DNA from: Desulfobulbus sp. | GTDB taxonomy: Bacteria > Pseudomonadota > Gammaproteobacteria > Burkholderiales > Rhodocyclaceae | DNA: 9,207 bases | NCBI GenBank assembly: GCA_009782025.1 | Contig: WQUQ01000298.1 | Coordinates: 1 to 9,207 of the forward strand | Direction of reading: 5' to 3' | In this document: one piece after another, positions 1-7,617 of the stretch | Numbering within the stretch: the first letter of the stretch is position 1 | Layout: every line of letters begins with the position of its first letter | Made by a program: the position numbers and the translations under genes | The notes under the pieces: model-generated | Databases searched by the model: none | The model's input: the letters and a program-made list of their open reading frames with translations, nothing else | Told to the model about the DNA's origin: nothing

Positions 1-508
1 GGCGCTCACGGTTGGCCCCGGCAGCGCCCCCGGCGTCGCCCAGGGGCCGCTCATCAACGCCGCCGGCCTCGCCAAGGTCGAGGCGCATGTCGCCGATGCC
101 GTCGCCAAGGGCGCGCGCGTGCTGTGCGGCGGCGCTCGTCACGAGTTGGGCGGCAACTTCTTCCAGCCGACGGTGCTGGCCGATGTGCATCCCGACATGC
201 GCATCGCCCGCGAGGAAACCTTCGGCCCGCTCGCGCCCCTGTTCCGCTTCGACACCGAGGAACAAGCCATCGCGCTGGCCAACGCGACCGAATTCGGCCT
301 GGCCGCCTACTTCTACAGCCGCGACGTTGGCCGCTGCTGGCGTCTGGGCGAGGCGCTCGAATACGGCATGGTCGGCATCAACACCGGCCTGATTTCCAAC
401 GAAGTCGCGCCTTTCGGCGGCATCAAGCAATCCGGCATCGGCCGCGAGGGGTCGAAGTACGGCATCGAGGACTATCTGGAGGTGAAATACCTCTGTTTCG
501 CGGTCTAG
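1..508 (+). CDS. gabD: Succinate-semialdehyde dehydrogenase [NAD(P)+], C-terminal part (5' end outside window)
   Basis: The reading frame starts at base 2 and runs to a TAG at 506-508, giving the last 168 residues of an aldehyde dehydrogenase. Family signatures seen are [13 protein letters not shown], the [15 protein letters not shown] segment and a C-terminus with [32 protein letters not shown] and VKYLC. The [19 protein letters not shown](V/I)KYLC ending is typical of GabD-type succinate-semialdehyde dehydrogenases, which oxidise succinate semialdehyde to succinate in the cytoplasm, in GABA or 4-hydroxybutyrate breakdown. The catalytic cysteine and the NAD(P)-binding Rossmann core lie upstream of the window and cannot be checked. 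The gene converges on coaX with a 15-base gap and no obvious terminator hairpin between them. A related semialdehyde dehydrogenase such as glutarate-semialdehyde dehydrogenase (DavD) is possible; assignment to the family is secure, the exact substrate less so. Confidence 0.88.
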   Translation, partial: ALTVGPGSAPGVAQGPLINAAGLAKVEAHVADAVAKGARVLCGGARHELGGNFFQPTVLADVHPDMRIAREETFGPLAPLFRFDTEEQAIALANATEFGLAAYFYSRDVGRCWRLGEALEYGMVGINTGLISNEVAPFGGIKQSGIGREGSKYGIEDYLEVKYLCFAV

Positions 509-523
509 CGCCCGCCGGAGATT

Positions 524-1258
524 TCAAGGCCCGCCTTCCCGGGCGATGCGCAACAGGCCGTCGAGCGGCAGATTCGGCGCGTCGACGCAGGGGATGCCGA
601 GACGCGGCCGCAAGACGCCGGCATTGCCGCCGGAGAGCAGGCAGATCGCCGTTGGCGCAGCCAGCCGGGCGAAGGCGCGCTCGATGGCGCCGAGTTGCGC
701 TTCGAGCGCGCCGGTGGCAATGGCGTCCTCGGTGCTGCGCGGCGTGGCCGACCAAGCGCCGCTCGCCAGCGGCAGATCGGCGGTATCGCGCGCCAGGGCG
801 CGGCGCATCAGATCGCTGCCGGGCAGGATCAGGCCACCGAGAAAATTGCCGTCGCCGTCGAGGCTGTCGATGGTCGTCGCCGTGCCGGCCATCACCACCA
901 GGCAGGGCGTTGTCGTCCGCGCCCGCGCGCCGATCAGCGCGCACCAGCGGTCGACGCCGAGCCGCTCGGGCTGGCGATAGTGATTGACCACGCCGGCGCA
1001 ACGCGCGCTGCTGCGCACCTCTTGCAGCAGCGGCGACCAGGCGCCGAGATGTTCGCGGAGGCGCGACGCGGCGGCAGGGCCGGCCACATTGGCCAGCAGC
1101 AGCCGGCGCGGCATGGGCCAGCGCCCGACCAGTGCGCTCAGTGCAGCCGCCAGCGCTAGCGCGTCATCATGCCCGGCAGCGCCCTGCTCCAGCCAGGCAT
1201 GACCATCATGGACGCCCCATTTGAGGCGGCTGTTGCCGCTGTCGAGGCAGACGATCAT
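524..1258 (-). CDS. coaX: Type III pantothenate kinase
   Basis: This 244-residue protein catalyses the first step of coenzyme A synthesis, ATP-dependent phosphorylation of pantothenate, in the cytoplasm. It belongs to the ASKHA-fold type III family, which includes Bordetella Baf. Visible motifs are the N-terminal phosphate-binding DSGNSRLKWG (residues 6-15), LGVDRW (100-105, with Asp103 at the position of the catalytic Asp), AGTATTID (124-131), GGLILPG (141-147) and a late LLSGGNAG (208-214). Length is normal for the family. The residue before AGTA is Met, where many homologues have an acidic residue. The ATG overlaps the birA stop as ATGA (1255-1258), so translation is probably coupled to birA; a birA-coaX pair is common in betaproteobacteria. 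The gene ends 15 bases from convergent gabD. Confidence 0.93.
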   Translation of the reverse strand: MIVCLDSGNSRLKWGVHDGHAWLEQGAAGHDDALALAAALSALVGRWPMPRRLLLANVAGPAAASRLREHLGAWSPLLQEVRSSARCAGVVNHYRQPERLGVDRWCALIGARARTTTPCLVVMAGTATTIDSLDGDGNFLGGLILPGSDLMRRALARDTADLPLASGAWSATPRSTEDAIATGALEAQLGAIERAFARLAAPTAICLLSGGNAGVLRPRLGIPCVDAPNLPLDGLLRIAREGGP

Positions 1259-2046
1259 GCCGGACGCAGGCTGACTTCGCCGCTATGGATACGCTGCACG
1301 CCCGCCGCCGTTTGCAACAGCAGCGCGCCATCGGCATCGGCGCCGAGGCAGACGCCAGCCAGCGGCTCGCCTTCGCCGAGCACTTGCACCGGGCGCTCCT
1401 GCCAGACGTGGCGGCTCTGCCAGTCGGCGCGCAGGGCGGCGAACCCGGCCTCGGCGAAACGGTCGAGCGCCATGGCCAGTTCACGCAGGATGGCCGCCAG
1501 CACCGCGTGCCGGTCGACCGCCGCCAGCCCGGCCCGATCCAGCCCGGCCGCCGGCTGCGCCAGTTCATCCACCGGCTGACCGAGATTGAGGCCGATGCCG
1601 ATCACCGCCTGACAGCCGCGCCGGTCGCTGGTCAGTTCGACCAGCACGCCGGCCAGCTTGGCGTAATCGCCATCGGCCGTCGCCAGCAGCACGTCGTTCG
1701 GCCATTTCAAGCCGATGCCGCGAGCGCCCAGCGCCTCCAGCGCCCGCGCCAAGGCCGCGCCGACAGCCAGCGACAGACCGCCGAGGCCCGCCGGCAAAAC
1801 GGCGAAACGCCACAGCAGGGAAAAAGTCAGGCTGCGCTCGGGCGAGGACAGCCAACTCCGGCCGCGGCGGCCGCGACCGGCCGTCTGGCGGTCGGCGACG
1901 ACCACGCTGCCCGCCGGCGCGCCGGCCTCGGCCCGGCGCAGCAACTCGCTGTTGGTGGAATCGCAGACAGCGAGGGCATCAATGTCGAAACGCCCGGCCA
2001 GTTCGCCGAGTCGGGTTTTGAGCAGGATGGGGTCGAGTAGCGGCAT
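1255..2046 (-). CDS. birA: Biotin--[acetyl-CoA-carboxylase] ligase (monofunctional, no DNA-binding domain)
   Basis: This 263-residue protein activates biotin with ATP to biotinyl-5'-AMP and transfers it to the lysine of biotin carboxyl carrier proteins, notably AccB of acetyl-CoA carboxylase. The catalytic domain shows DSTN (29-32), the biotinyl-AMP loop GRGRRGRSW (57-65), KWPNDV (114-119), KLAGVLVE (130-137, Lys130 at the catalytic lysine position) and GIGLN (150-154). A small C-terminal SH3-like domain follows from about residue 218. The N-terminal winged helix of E. coli BirA is missing: the catalytic core begins within the first 30 residues, so this enzyme should not act as the bio operon repressor. 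The start at 2046 fits the family, although no strong Shine-Dalgarno is visible. The gene begins 28 bases after the efflux lipoprotein stop and overlaps coaX by 4 bases. Confidence 0.94.
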   Translation of the reverse strand: MPLLDPILLKTRLGELAGRFDIDALAVCDSTNSELLRRAEAGAPAGSVVVADRQTAGRGRRGRSWLSSPERSLTFSLLWRFAVLPAGLGGLSLAVGAALARALEALGARGIGLKWPNDVLLATADGDYAKLAGVLVELTSDRRGCQAVIGIGLNLGQPVDELAQPAAGLDRAGLAAVDRHAVLAAILRELAMALDRFAEAGFAALRADWQSRHVWQERPVQVLGEGEPLAGVCLGADADGALLLQTAAGVQRIHSGEVSLRPA

Positions 2047-2074
2047 GCGGCGGATTTGAAAATGGAAGGATTCG

Positions 2075-3652
2075 TTACGACGCCGCCGGCATTGCCCAGC
2101 CGCCGCCCAGCGCTTTAATCAGCCCGACGCTGGCCGCCAGGCGGCGGTTGCGGATGTTGAGCAGGCTGTTCTCGGCGTTGAGCAGCGTGGTTTGCGCCTG
2201 CACGACGTTGAGATAGGTGACGGTGCCGGCGCGGTATTGGTTGCTGACGATGGTCAGCGAGGTTTGCGCCGCGTCGCGGGCGGCTTCCTGCGTTTGCTGC
2301 TGTTGCGCCAGGCTGTGCAGGGCGGCGAGGTTGTCCTCGACTTCCTGAAAGGCGATCAGCACGGTCTGGCGGTAGGCGGCAACCTCGGCGTCGTAGGCGG
2401 CTTCGGCGCCGCGTTTGGCGGCGCTGCGCGCGCCGCCGTCGAACAGGGTGGCGGCGAGTTGCGGGCCGACCGACCAGATGCGGTTGGGCAGCGTGAACCA
2501 GTCGGCATAGGTGCGCGATTGGTAACCGCCTTGCGCCGACAGCGTCAAATTGGGGTAGAAGGCGGCGACGGCGACGCCGATCTGGGCATTGGCGGCGGCG
2601 ACGCGGCGCTCGGCGGCGGCGATGTCGGGACGGCGTTGCAGCAGCGTCGACGGCACGCCAGCCGGGACTTCCGGCACCGCGCCGGTCAACGCGCCGACAG
2701 CCAAGCTGAAATCGGCCGGAGCCTTGCCGACCAGCAAGGCGATGGCGTGTTCGGTCTGGGCGCGCGCCAGGCCGGCGTCGAGCAGGCTGGTGCGCGCCGA
2801 TTCAAGCTGGCTTTCGGCCTGGGCGACATCGGCCGGCGTGACGACGCCGCTGGCCAGCCGGTTGCGGGTGATTTGCAGGGCGCGCTCGTAAGCCTGCACG
2901 GTGTCGCGGAGCAGTGCTTGCTGCGCATCGAGCACGCGCAACTGGAAGTAACTGGTCGCCAGTTGGGCGCGCGCCGCCAGCCGGGCCGCTTCGAGATCGG
3001 CGGCGCTGGCTTCTTCCGTGGCGCTGGCGGCTTCGCGGCCACGGGAGAGGCCGCCCCACAGATCGAGTTCCCAGGCGGCGGTGAGGAGCGCGCTGTAGTT
3101 GTCCTGCAAATTGCCGGTCGTCGTCGTGCTTTGCTGTCCCTGCGAACGGGTTTTTGCCGCGTTGGCCCGCAGCGTCGGATACAGCGCCGCGCCGGCCTGG
3201 CTGGTCAGTTCCTGCGCCTGGCGATAGCGCGCGGCGGCGGCCTGGATGGTGTAGTTGTCGATGTCGACCTGCTGCATCAAGGCATCGAGCGCGGCGTCGC
3301 CGAACACCGCCCACCAGTCGCCGCGCGCCCTGTCGTCCTGCGGCGCGGCAGGCTGCCAGCCCTGGCTCTCCTTGTAATTTTGCGGCGTCGGCGCACCCGG
3401 CTTGACGTAATCGGGGCCGACGGCGCAGGCGGAAAGCAGCGCGGCGGCGCAGGCGAGCGGGATGAGCAGGGGGCGTCGGGGCGAGGGACGGGCATCGTTA
3501 GTGTGAGAGAACGCCCCCTCACCCCAACCCTCTCCCCGCAAGCGGGGCGAGGGAGCACACCCCTCGCCCCCTGCAAGGGGGAGAGGGGCAGGGGTGAGGG
3601 GGGCGGCGCAAGCGCCATGATCGTGGGGCGAATGGCTCGATGCGGATTTCAT
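2075..3652 (-). CDS. RND efflux outer-membrane factor, NodT/OprM-type lipoprotein
   Basis: This is a TolC-like outer-membrane channel of a tripartite efflux pump. The mature part starts at a lipobox, LLSAC (Cys76 with the start used here), followed by AVGPDYVKP, typical of NodT-family lipoproteins. Two outer-membrane efflux repeats follow (roughly residues 130-320 and 350-520), with typical motifs such as WELDLWGG, QRRPDIAAAERRVAAANAQIG and FYPNLTLSAQGGY. The ATG at 3652 lies 7 bases after the mdtC stop and gives 525 residues; an ATG at 3718 would overlap mdtC by 59 bases and is less likely. The N-terminus is odd: residues about 17-47 are encoded by an inverted repeat element (3514-3602), leaving a roughly 60-residue region before the hydrophobic signal core RRPLLIPLACAAALLSAC. 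No in-frame ATG or GTG lies between repeat and lipobox; an in-frame TTG at 3541 (488 residues) lies inside the repeat. The function call is firm, the start uncertain. Confidence 0.9.
   Translation of the reverse strand: MKSASSHSPHDHGACAAPLTPAPLPLAGGEGCAPSPRLRGEGWGEGAFSHTNDARPSPRRPLLIPLACAAALLSACAVGPDYVKPGAPTPQNYKESQGWQPAAPQDDRARGDWWAVFGDAALDALMQQVDIDNYTIQAAAARYRQAQELTSQAGAALYPTLRANAAKTRSQGQQSTTTTGNLQDNYSALLTAAWELDLWGGLSRGREAASATEEASAADLEAARLAARAQLATSYFQLRVLDAQQALLRDTVQAYERALQITRNRLASGVVTPADVAQAESQLESARTSLLDAGLARAQTEHAIALLVGKAPADFSLAVGALTGAVPEVPAGVPSTLLQRRPDIAAAERRVAAANAQIGVAVAAFYPNLTLSAQGGYQSRTYADWFTLPNRIWSVGPQLAATLFDGGARSAAKRGAEAAYDAEVAAYRQTVLIAFQEVEDNLAALHSLAQQQQTQEAARDAAQTSLTIVSNQYRAGTVTYLNVVQAQTTLLNAENSLLNIRNRRLAASVGLIKALGGGWAMPAAS
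3514..3602. repeat. Inverted pair of REP-like palindromic units inside the efflux lipoprotein gene
   Basis: The 89-bp element is bounded by a perfect 12-bp inverted repeat, CCCCCTCACCCC at 3514-3525 and GGGGTGAGGGGG at 3591-3602. Each half contains its own hairpin: 3528-3553 (CCCTC.CCCCGC, loop AA, GCGGGG.GAGGG) and 3561-3587 (CCCTC.CCCCCT, loop GC, AGGGGG.GAGGG). The two halves are therefore diverged copies of one unit facing each other, like a BIME. Its translated form (LTPAPLPLAGGEG, then SPRLRGEGWGEG) resembles the LTPTLSP..RGEGWGEG peptides seen when such intergenic repeats are read as protein in many proteobacteria. No clear target-site duplication is visible. It keeps the lipoprotein frame open. 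Confidence 0.85.
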
Positions 3653-3659
3653 GGGCGGC

Positions 3660-6600
3660 TCAGGACGCAGGGTTGGGTTGGGGTTCGAGGCCGCGTTTGG
3701 CGGCGCGGCGGCGCTCATGCCACAAACGCAGGCGGTCGAGGTAGAGATAGACGACGGGCGTCGTGTAGAGGGTCAGCAACTGGCTGATGAGCAGGCCGCC
3801 GACGATGGCGATGCCGAGCGGCTGGCGCATCTCGGCCCCTTCGCCGCGGCCGAGGGCGAGCGGAATGGCGCCGAACAGCGCGGCCATGGTGGTCATCATG
3901 ATCGGCCGGAAGCGCAGCACGGCGGCGCGGTGAATGGCCTCGCGGCTGCTCAGTTTCTGCTCGCGCTCGGCGACCAGCGCGAAGTCGATCATCATGATGG
4001 CGTTCTTCTTGACGATGCCGATCAGGAGCAGCACGGCGATCAGCGCGATGATCGAGAATTCGGTCTTGAACAGCATCAGCGCCAGCAGCGCGCCAACGCC
4101 GGCCGAGGGCAGCGTCGACAGAATGGTGATCGGGTGAATCAGGCTTTCGTAAAGAATGCCGAGCACGATGTACACGGCAATGAGCGCGGTCAGGATGAGG
4201 ATCGGCTGGCTGCTCATCGATTGCTGGAAAACCTTGGCCGTGCCCTGAAAACTGCCCTGCACCGAAGTCGGCACGCCGATGCGCGCCATGGCGTCGGCCA
4301 CGGCGGCGCTGGCCTGCGACAGTGAAACCTTGTCGGCGAGATTGAACGAGATGGTGGTGGCGACGAACTGGCCCTGGTGATTGACCGCCAGCGGCGTCTT
4401 GTCCGGCCCCCATTTGGCGATGGCGGCCAGCGGCACCGAGACGCCGCCCGGCGCGATGAGGTAGACGTCGCGCAGCGACTCCGGGCCTTGCAGATAGCGC
4501 GGCGCCAGTTCCATGACCACGCGATACTGGTTGAGCGGGTTGTAGATGGTCGACACCTGGCGCTGGCCGAAGGCGTCGTTGAGGATGGAATCCACCTGGC
4601 GCGCATTCAGGCCGAGCCGGTAGGCGGCGTCGCGGTCGATTTCGATCGTCGTTTGCAGGCCGCCCTCCTGCTGGTCGGTATTGACATCTTGCAGTTGCGG
4701 CAGTTGCGAAAGCGCCACGCGGATTTTCGGCTCCCAGGCGCGCAACTCGCTCAGATTGTCGGCTTGCAGGGTGTATTGATACTGCGCGTTGGCCGAACGG
4801 CCGCCGACGCGAATATCCTGCACCGATTGCAGAAAAAGCTGCGCGCCGGGAATGACCGCCGTTTTGCCGCGCAGGCGATTGATGACCTGATCGGCGCTTT
4901 CCTTTCTTTCGCTGCGCGGCTTCAGGCCGACGAACATGAAGCCGCTGTTGCGCTGGCCGCCGCCGGTGTAAGCGCTGACGATATCGACCGCCGGATCGCG
5001 GCGCACGATCTCGACAAACGCCTGCATTTTCTGCCGCATGGCCTGGAAGGAAATCGCCTGGTCGGCCTGCACGAAACCGGTCATGCGGCCGGTATCCTGC
5101 TGCGGGAAAAAACCCTTCGGCACGATGATGTAGAGCCACACATTCAGCCCGATCATGGCCAACAGAATCAGCATCACGAGGCGCGGGTGATCCAGGGCCA
5201 GGGTCAGCGTGCGGCCATAACCGGCCGCCAGGCGCTTGAGGAAGTGGCCGACCCCGCGCGAAAAACGGCCTTCCTGATGCTGCGGCCCATCCTCGCGCCG
5301 CGCCTTGAGCAGCCGCGAACACATCATCGGCGTGGTCGTCAGCGAGACGATCAGCGACGCGAAAATCGCCACCGACAACACCAGCGCGAATTCGCGGAAC
5401 AGCCGGCCGACGATGCCGCCCATGGCCATGATCGGAATGAACACGGCGACCAGCGACAGGCTGATCGACAACACCGTGAAACCCACCTCGCGCGCCCCGA
5501 TGAGCGCCGCCTCGCGCGGTTTCATGCCGGCCTCGATGTGGCGCGAAATGTTTTCCAGCACGACGATGGCATCATCGACGACGAAGCCGGTGGCAATGGT
5601 CAGCGCCATCAGCGACAGGTTGTTGAGCGAAAAACCGGCCAGATACATGACGCCGAACGTGCCGACCAGCGACACCGGCACCGCCACGCTGGGAATCAGC
5701 GTGGCGCGGCCGTTACGCAGGAAGAGAAAAACCACCAGGATGACCAGCGAAATCGAGATCATCAGCGTCAATTCCACGTCGCGCAGCGAAGCGCGGATGG
5801 TCGTCGTGCGATCCTGCGCCACATTGAAATCGACCGCCGCCGGAATCGAGGCGCGCAACTGCGGCATCAGCGCCTTGACGCGATCCACCGTGTCGATGAT
5901 GTTGGCCCCCGGCTGGCGGCTCAGAATCAGCACCACCGACGGCTGGCCATTGACCATGCCGGCGTTGCGCACGTCCTGCACCGAATCGATGACGTTGGCC
6001 ACATCTTCGAGCCGTACCGCCGCGCCGTTCTTCCACGACACGATCAGCGGCATGTATTCCCTGGCCGTGCGCGCCTGGTCGTTGGCCTGAATCTGCCAGC
6101 GCTGCGCGTCGTTTTCGACCAGGCCCTTGGGGCGGTTGGTATTGGTCGCCACGATGGCGTTGCGCACATCCTCCAGCGACACGCCGGCGTGCGTCAGCGC
6201 CGCCGGGTCGAGTTCGACGCGCACCGCCGGCAGCGAACTGCCGCCGACATTCACCTGCCCGATGCCCGGTATCTGCGAGATTTTCTGCGCCAGAATGGTC
6301 GACGCCACGTCGTACATCTGGCCCTGCGTCATCGTCGCCGAGGTCAGCGTCAGAATCATGATCGGCGCATCGGCCGGATTGACCTTGCGATAGGTCGGAT
6401 TGTTCGGCAGGCTGGTCGGCAAGAGGCTGCGCGCCGCATTCAGCGCCGCCTGCACGTCGCGCGCCGCGCCGTCGATGTTGCGCGAAAGATCGAACTGCAC
6501 CGTGACGCGGGTATTGCCCAGCGAACTCGACGACGTCATCTCGGTAATGCCGGCGATGCGGCCCAACGCTCTTTCAAGGGGCGTGGCCACCGTCGCCGCC

Positions 6601-6776
6601 ATCGTCTCCGGGCTGGCTCCCGGTAGCGAGGCGGACACCGAAATGGTCGGAAAATCCACCTGCGGCAAGGGTGACACCGGCAACAGCGCGAAGCCGAGAA
6701 AACCGGCCAGCGCCACCCCGATCGTCAGCAGCGTGGTCGCCACCGGGCGGTCGATGAAGAGGGCGGAGAGGTTCAT
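3660..6776 (-). CDS. mdtC: Multidrug efflux RND permease, MdtC-type
   Basis: This 1038-residue inner-membrane proton/drug antiporter is close in length and sequence to E. coli MdtC, from the [17 protein letters not shown] start through [33 protein letters not shown] and [14 protein letters not shown]. Membrane segments are visible at about 12-33, 337-490 (TM2-6), 532-552 and 858-1014 (TM8-12), separated by two large periplasmic loops. The proton relay is intact: Asp401 and Asp402 in [15 protein letters not shown] (TM4) and Lys924 in [16 protein letters not shown] (TM10). In E. coli MdtC forms a heterotrimer with MdtB and works with the adaptor MdtA; neither is encoded in this window. Downstream, 7 bases away, lies the outer-membrane factor. 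Upstream, the ATG overlaps the TGA of a possible 24-codon ORF (ATGA), and vapC precedes that. The start matches the MdtC family start. Confidence 0.93.
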   Translation of the reverse strand: MNLSALFIDRPVATTLLTIGVALAGFLGFALLPVSPLPQVDFPTISVSASLPGASPETMAATVATPLERALGRIAGITEMTSSSSLGNTRVTVQFDLSRNIDGAARDVQAALNAARSLLPTSLPNNPTYRKVNPADAPIMILTLTSATMTQGQMYDVASTILAQKISQIPGIGQVNVGGSSLPAVRVELDPAALTHAGVSLEDVRNAIVATNTNRPKGLVENDAQRWQIQANDQARTAREYMPLIVSWKNGAAVRLEDVANVIDSVQDVRNAGMVNGQPSVVLILSRQPGANIIDTVDRVKALMPQLRASIPAAVDFNVAQDRTTTIRASLRDVELTLMISISLVILVVFLFLRNGRATLIPSVAVPVSLVGTFGVMYLAGFSLNNLSLMALTIATGFVVDDAIVVLENISRHIEAGMKPREAALIGAREVGFTVLSISLSLVAVFIPIMAMGGIVGRLFREFALVLSVAIFASLIVSLTTTPMMCSRLLKARREDGPQHQEGRFSRGVGHFLKRLAAGYGRTLTLALDHPRLVMLILLAMIGLNVWLYIIVPKGFFPQQDTGRMTGFVQADQAISFQAMRQKMQAFVEIVRRDPAVDIVSAYTGGGQRNSGFMFVGLKPRSERKESADQVINRLRGKTAVIPGAQLFLQSVQDIRVGGRSANAQYQYTLQADNLSELRAWEPKIRVALSQLPQLQDVNTDQQEGGLQTTIEIDRDAAYRLGLNARQVDSILNDAFGQRQVSTIYNPLNQYRVVMELAPRYLQGPESLRDVYLIAPGGVSVPLAAIAKWGPDKTPLAVNHQGQFVATTISFNLADKVSLSQASAAVADAMARIGVPTSVQGSFQGTAKVFQQSMSSQPILILTALIAVYIVLGILYESLIHPITILSTLPSAGVGALLALMLFKTEFSIIALIAVLLLIGIVKKNAIMMIDFALVAEREQKLSSREAIHRAAVLRFRPIMMTTMAALFGAIPLALGRGEGAEMRQPLGIAIVGGLLISQLLTLYTTPVVYLYLDRLRLWHERRRAAKRGLEPQPNPAS

Positions 6777-6847
6777 GCCGGATCAGCCATTGCGCCAGCG
6801 CGCAAAATGACGCACGGAATCGCCCTGGCCCGATGACCCAAGCGCAT
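6773..6847 (-). CDS. Possible 24-codon micro-ORF leading into mdtC
   Basis: ATG at 6847-6845 runs to TGA at 6775-6773. It encodes a short arginine-rich peptide beginning [12 protein letters not shown] and ending GAMADPA. It has a good Shine-Dalgarno (GGGAGGG, 6862-6856, 8 bases before ATG). Its ATG overlaps the previous ORF's stop (TGATG) and its stop overlaps the mdtC start (ATGA). That arrangement suggests a leader that couples translation into mdtC, but the peptide resembles nothing I recognise and may not be functional. It does not look like the C-terminus of an RND protein. Confidence 0.3.
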   Translation of the reverse strand: MRLGHRARAIPCVILRAGAMADPA

Positions 6848-6924
6848 CAGACCTGCCCTCCCACGCCCTTGAATTTTTCAACGAAGGTCACTGGCGAATG
6901 GTTTTGTCTCTGGTTTTCACTCAT
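6847..6924 (-). CDS. Possible 25-codon micro-ORF after vapC
   Basis: ATG at 6924-6922 overlaps the vapC stop as ATGA, and the ORF ends in TGA at 6849-6847. The peptide starts MSENQRQNHSPVTF and ends EKFKGVGGQV: hydrophilic, with no membrane segment. Its codons are more AT-rich than those of mdtC. I do not recognise the family. It could be a true small protein of the toxin-antitoxin cassette, a remnant of a longer gene, or chance. Confidence 0.3.
   Translation of the reverse strand: MSENQRQNHSPVTFVEKFKGVGGQV
6856..6862 (-). promoter_or_regulatory. Shine-Dalgarno upstream of the micro-ORF leading into mdtC
   Basis: The minus strand reads GGGAGGG, 8 bases before the ATG at 6847. It is the only strong ribosome-binding sequence between vapC and mdtC; mdtC itself has none visible. 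It therefore may set translation of the leader ORF and, by coupling, of mdtC. Confidence 0.35.
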
Positions 6925-7358
6925 GGCGCAAGCAGCGGATTACGCACCTTGAGCGCGGGGAAGCGGTTGAAATCCCGATCCGCGCTCCACAATTCGCGCA
7001 CCCCGTGAGCCAGACAAAGCGCCGCGATACGGGCGTCGTGCACCATACCCCCTTGTACGCGTGCTTTGGTCAGCAGATCACGCAAGGTTGGCCAGTGGGC
7101 GGGGGTTTCCGAGAGCAGATGCAGCGTGGGCGATCCCAGCCAGGTTTCGATTTGCCTGATCGCTTCTTCTGTCGTACTGGGCGGTGAATAGAGGCGCGGG
7201 TGAGTGGCAATGTTGTAGAACTCATGCAGGCAGGGCCAAGGAATGGCCCATGGCGATTTTTTTTCAGCCAGACCACGCACCAATCTGGCGGCCTCGGTAT
7301 GAAAGCGGTTTTCCCCACGATGCGCGTACACCAGCAGGTTGGTATCGAGCGCAATCAT
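6921..7358 (-). CDS. vapC: Type II toxin VapC, PIN-domain ribonuclease
   Basis: This 145-residue PIN-domain protein is the toxin of a VapBC pair. Such toxins are Mg2+-dependent endoribonucleases that cut tRNA or rRNA and stop growth unless bound by VapB. The acidic active-site set is complete: Asp5 in MIALDTNLLVYAH, Glu46 in CLHEFYN, Asp108 in VHDARIAAL and Asp127 in SADRDFNRFP. Length is normal. The start at 7358 overlaps the vapB stop by one base (TGATG), the usual coupling in these operons, and puts the first catalytic Asp at residue 5. A longer in-frame ATG at 7640 would run through vapB in another frame and has no PIN content, so it is rejected. The RNA target cannot be told from sequence. 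The gene looks intact, with somewhat lower GC than mdtC or mpl. Confidence 0.93.
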   Translation of the reverse strand: MIALDTNLLVYAHRGENRFHTEAARLVRGLAEKKSPWAIPWPCLHEFYNIATHPRLYSPPSTTEEAIRQIETWLGSPTLHLLSETPAHWPTLRDLLTKARVQGGMVHDARIAALCLAHGVRELWSADRDFNRFPALKVRNPLLAP

Positions 7359-7597
7359 CAGCCACGCTCGTAAATGAGGTCGCGGATTTCTTCCCAAGAG
7401 GCATTCCGAAATTCCGTTGTCATACCATTGCCGGTGACGCTGGCGTCGGCGAGCCTGAACGGCTCCGCTTCCGGCTTTTGCTTCATCACCATACGCAACC
7501 CCTGTTCGATCAGCGCCTTCATGGTCATGCGGTGGTCGCTGGCGTACTGCCGCGCCTGAGCAAAGAGGGCATCGGGCATCTCGATGGTGGTTTTCAC
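7358..7597 (-). CDS. vapB: Antitoxin VapB, ribbon-helix-helix type
   Basis: This 79-residue protein is the antitoxin partner of the PIN toxin encoded immediately downstream. The N-terminus, MKTTIEMPDALFAQARQYA and then MTMKALIEQGLRMVM, fits a beta strand plus two helices of a ribbon-helix-helix DNA-binding domain (about residues 1-38). The C-terminal tail, ending SWEEIRDLIYERG, would be the toxin-binding part. The start codon is GTG (7597-7595), supported by AGGGGAG at 7610-7604, six bases upstream. The stop overlaps the vapC start as TGATG. A perfect palindrome 20 bases upstream of the start is a likely operator, consistent with the autorepression by VapB and VapBC known for this family. Confidence 0.9.
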   Translation of the reverse strand: MKTTIEMPDALFAQARQYASDHRMTMKALIEQGLRMVMKQKPEAEPFRLADASVTGNGMTTEFRNASWEEIRDLIYERG

Positions 7598-7603
7598 GCG
7601 GGT

Positions 7604-7610
7604 CTCCCCT
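7604..7610 (-). promoter_or_regulatory. Ribosome-binding site of vapB
   Basis: The minus strand reads AGGGGAG, ending six bases before the GTG at 7597. It is what supports GTG as the vapB start. Confidence 0.65.
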
Positions 7611-7617
7611 GTTGAAC

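Noticed and set aside
529..546. Short GC hairpin near the coaX/gabD convergent ends as a shared terminator
   Set aside because: The stem is only about 5 bp, lies inside the coaX coding end and has no T tract.
3514..3602. Possible CRISPR or insertion-sequence fragment
   Set aside because: There are only two inverted units rather than spaced direct repeats, no transposase remnant and no clear target duplication; a REP/BIME-like element fits better.
2075..3718. Longer efflux lipoprotein start giving 547 residues
   Set aside because: It would overlap the mdtC 3' end by 59 bases with no supporting homology. The ATG at 3652, 7 bases after the mdtC stop, is more natural.
2192..3787. A 531-codon open frame on the plus strand
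   Set aside because: It is antisense to the outer-membrane efflux lipoprotein and shows only low-complexity Gly/Ala/Arg-rich sequence plus the translated palindromic repeat.
4377..6626. A 749-codon open frame on the plus strand
   Set aside because: It is antisense to the clearly real mdtC. Its composition (His, Gln, Arg, Asp-rich, no recognisable domain) is the usual product of reading high-GC codons on the opposite strand.
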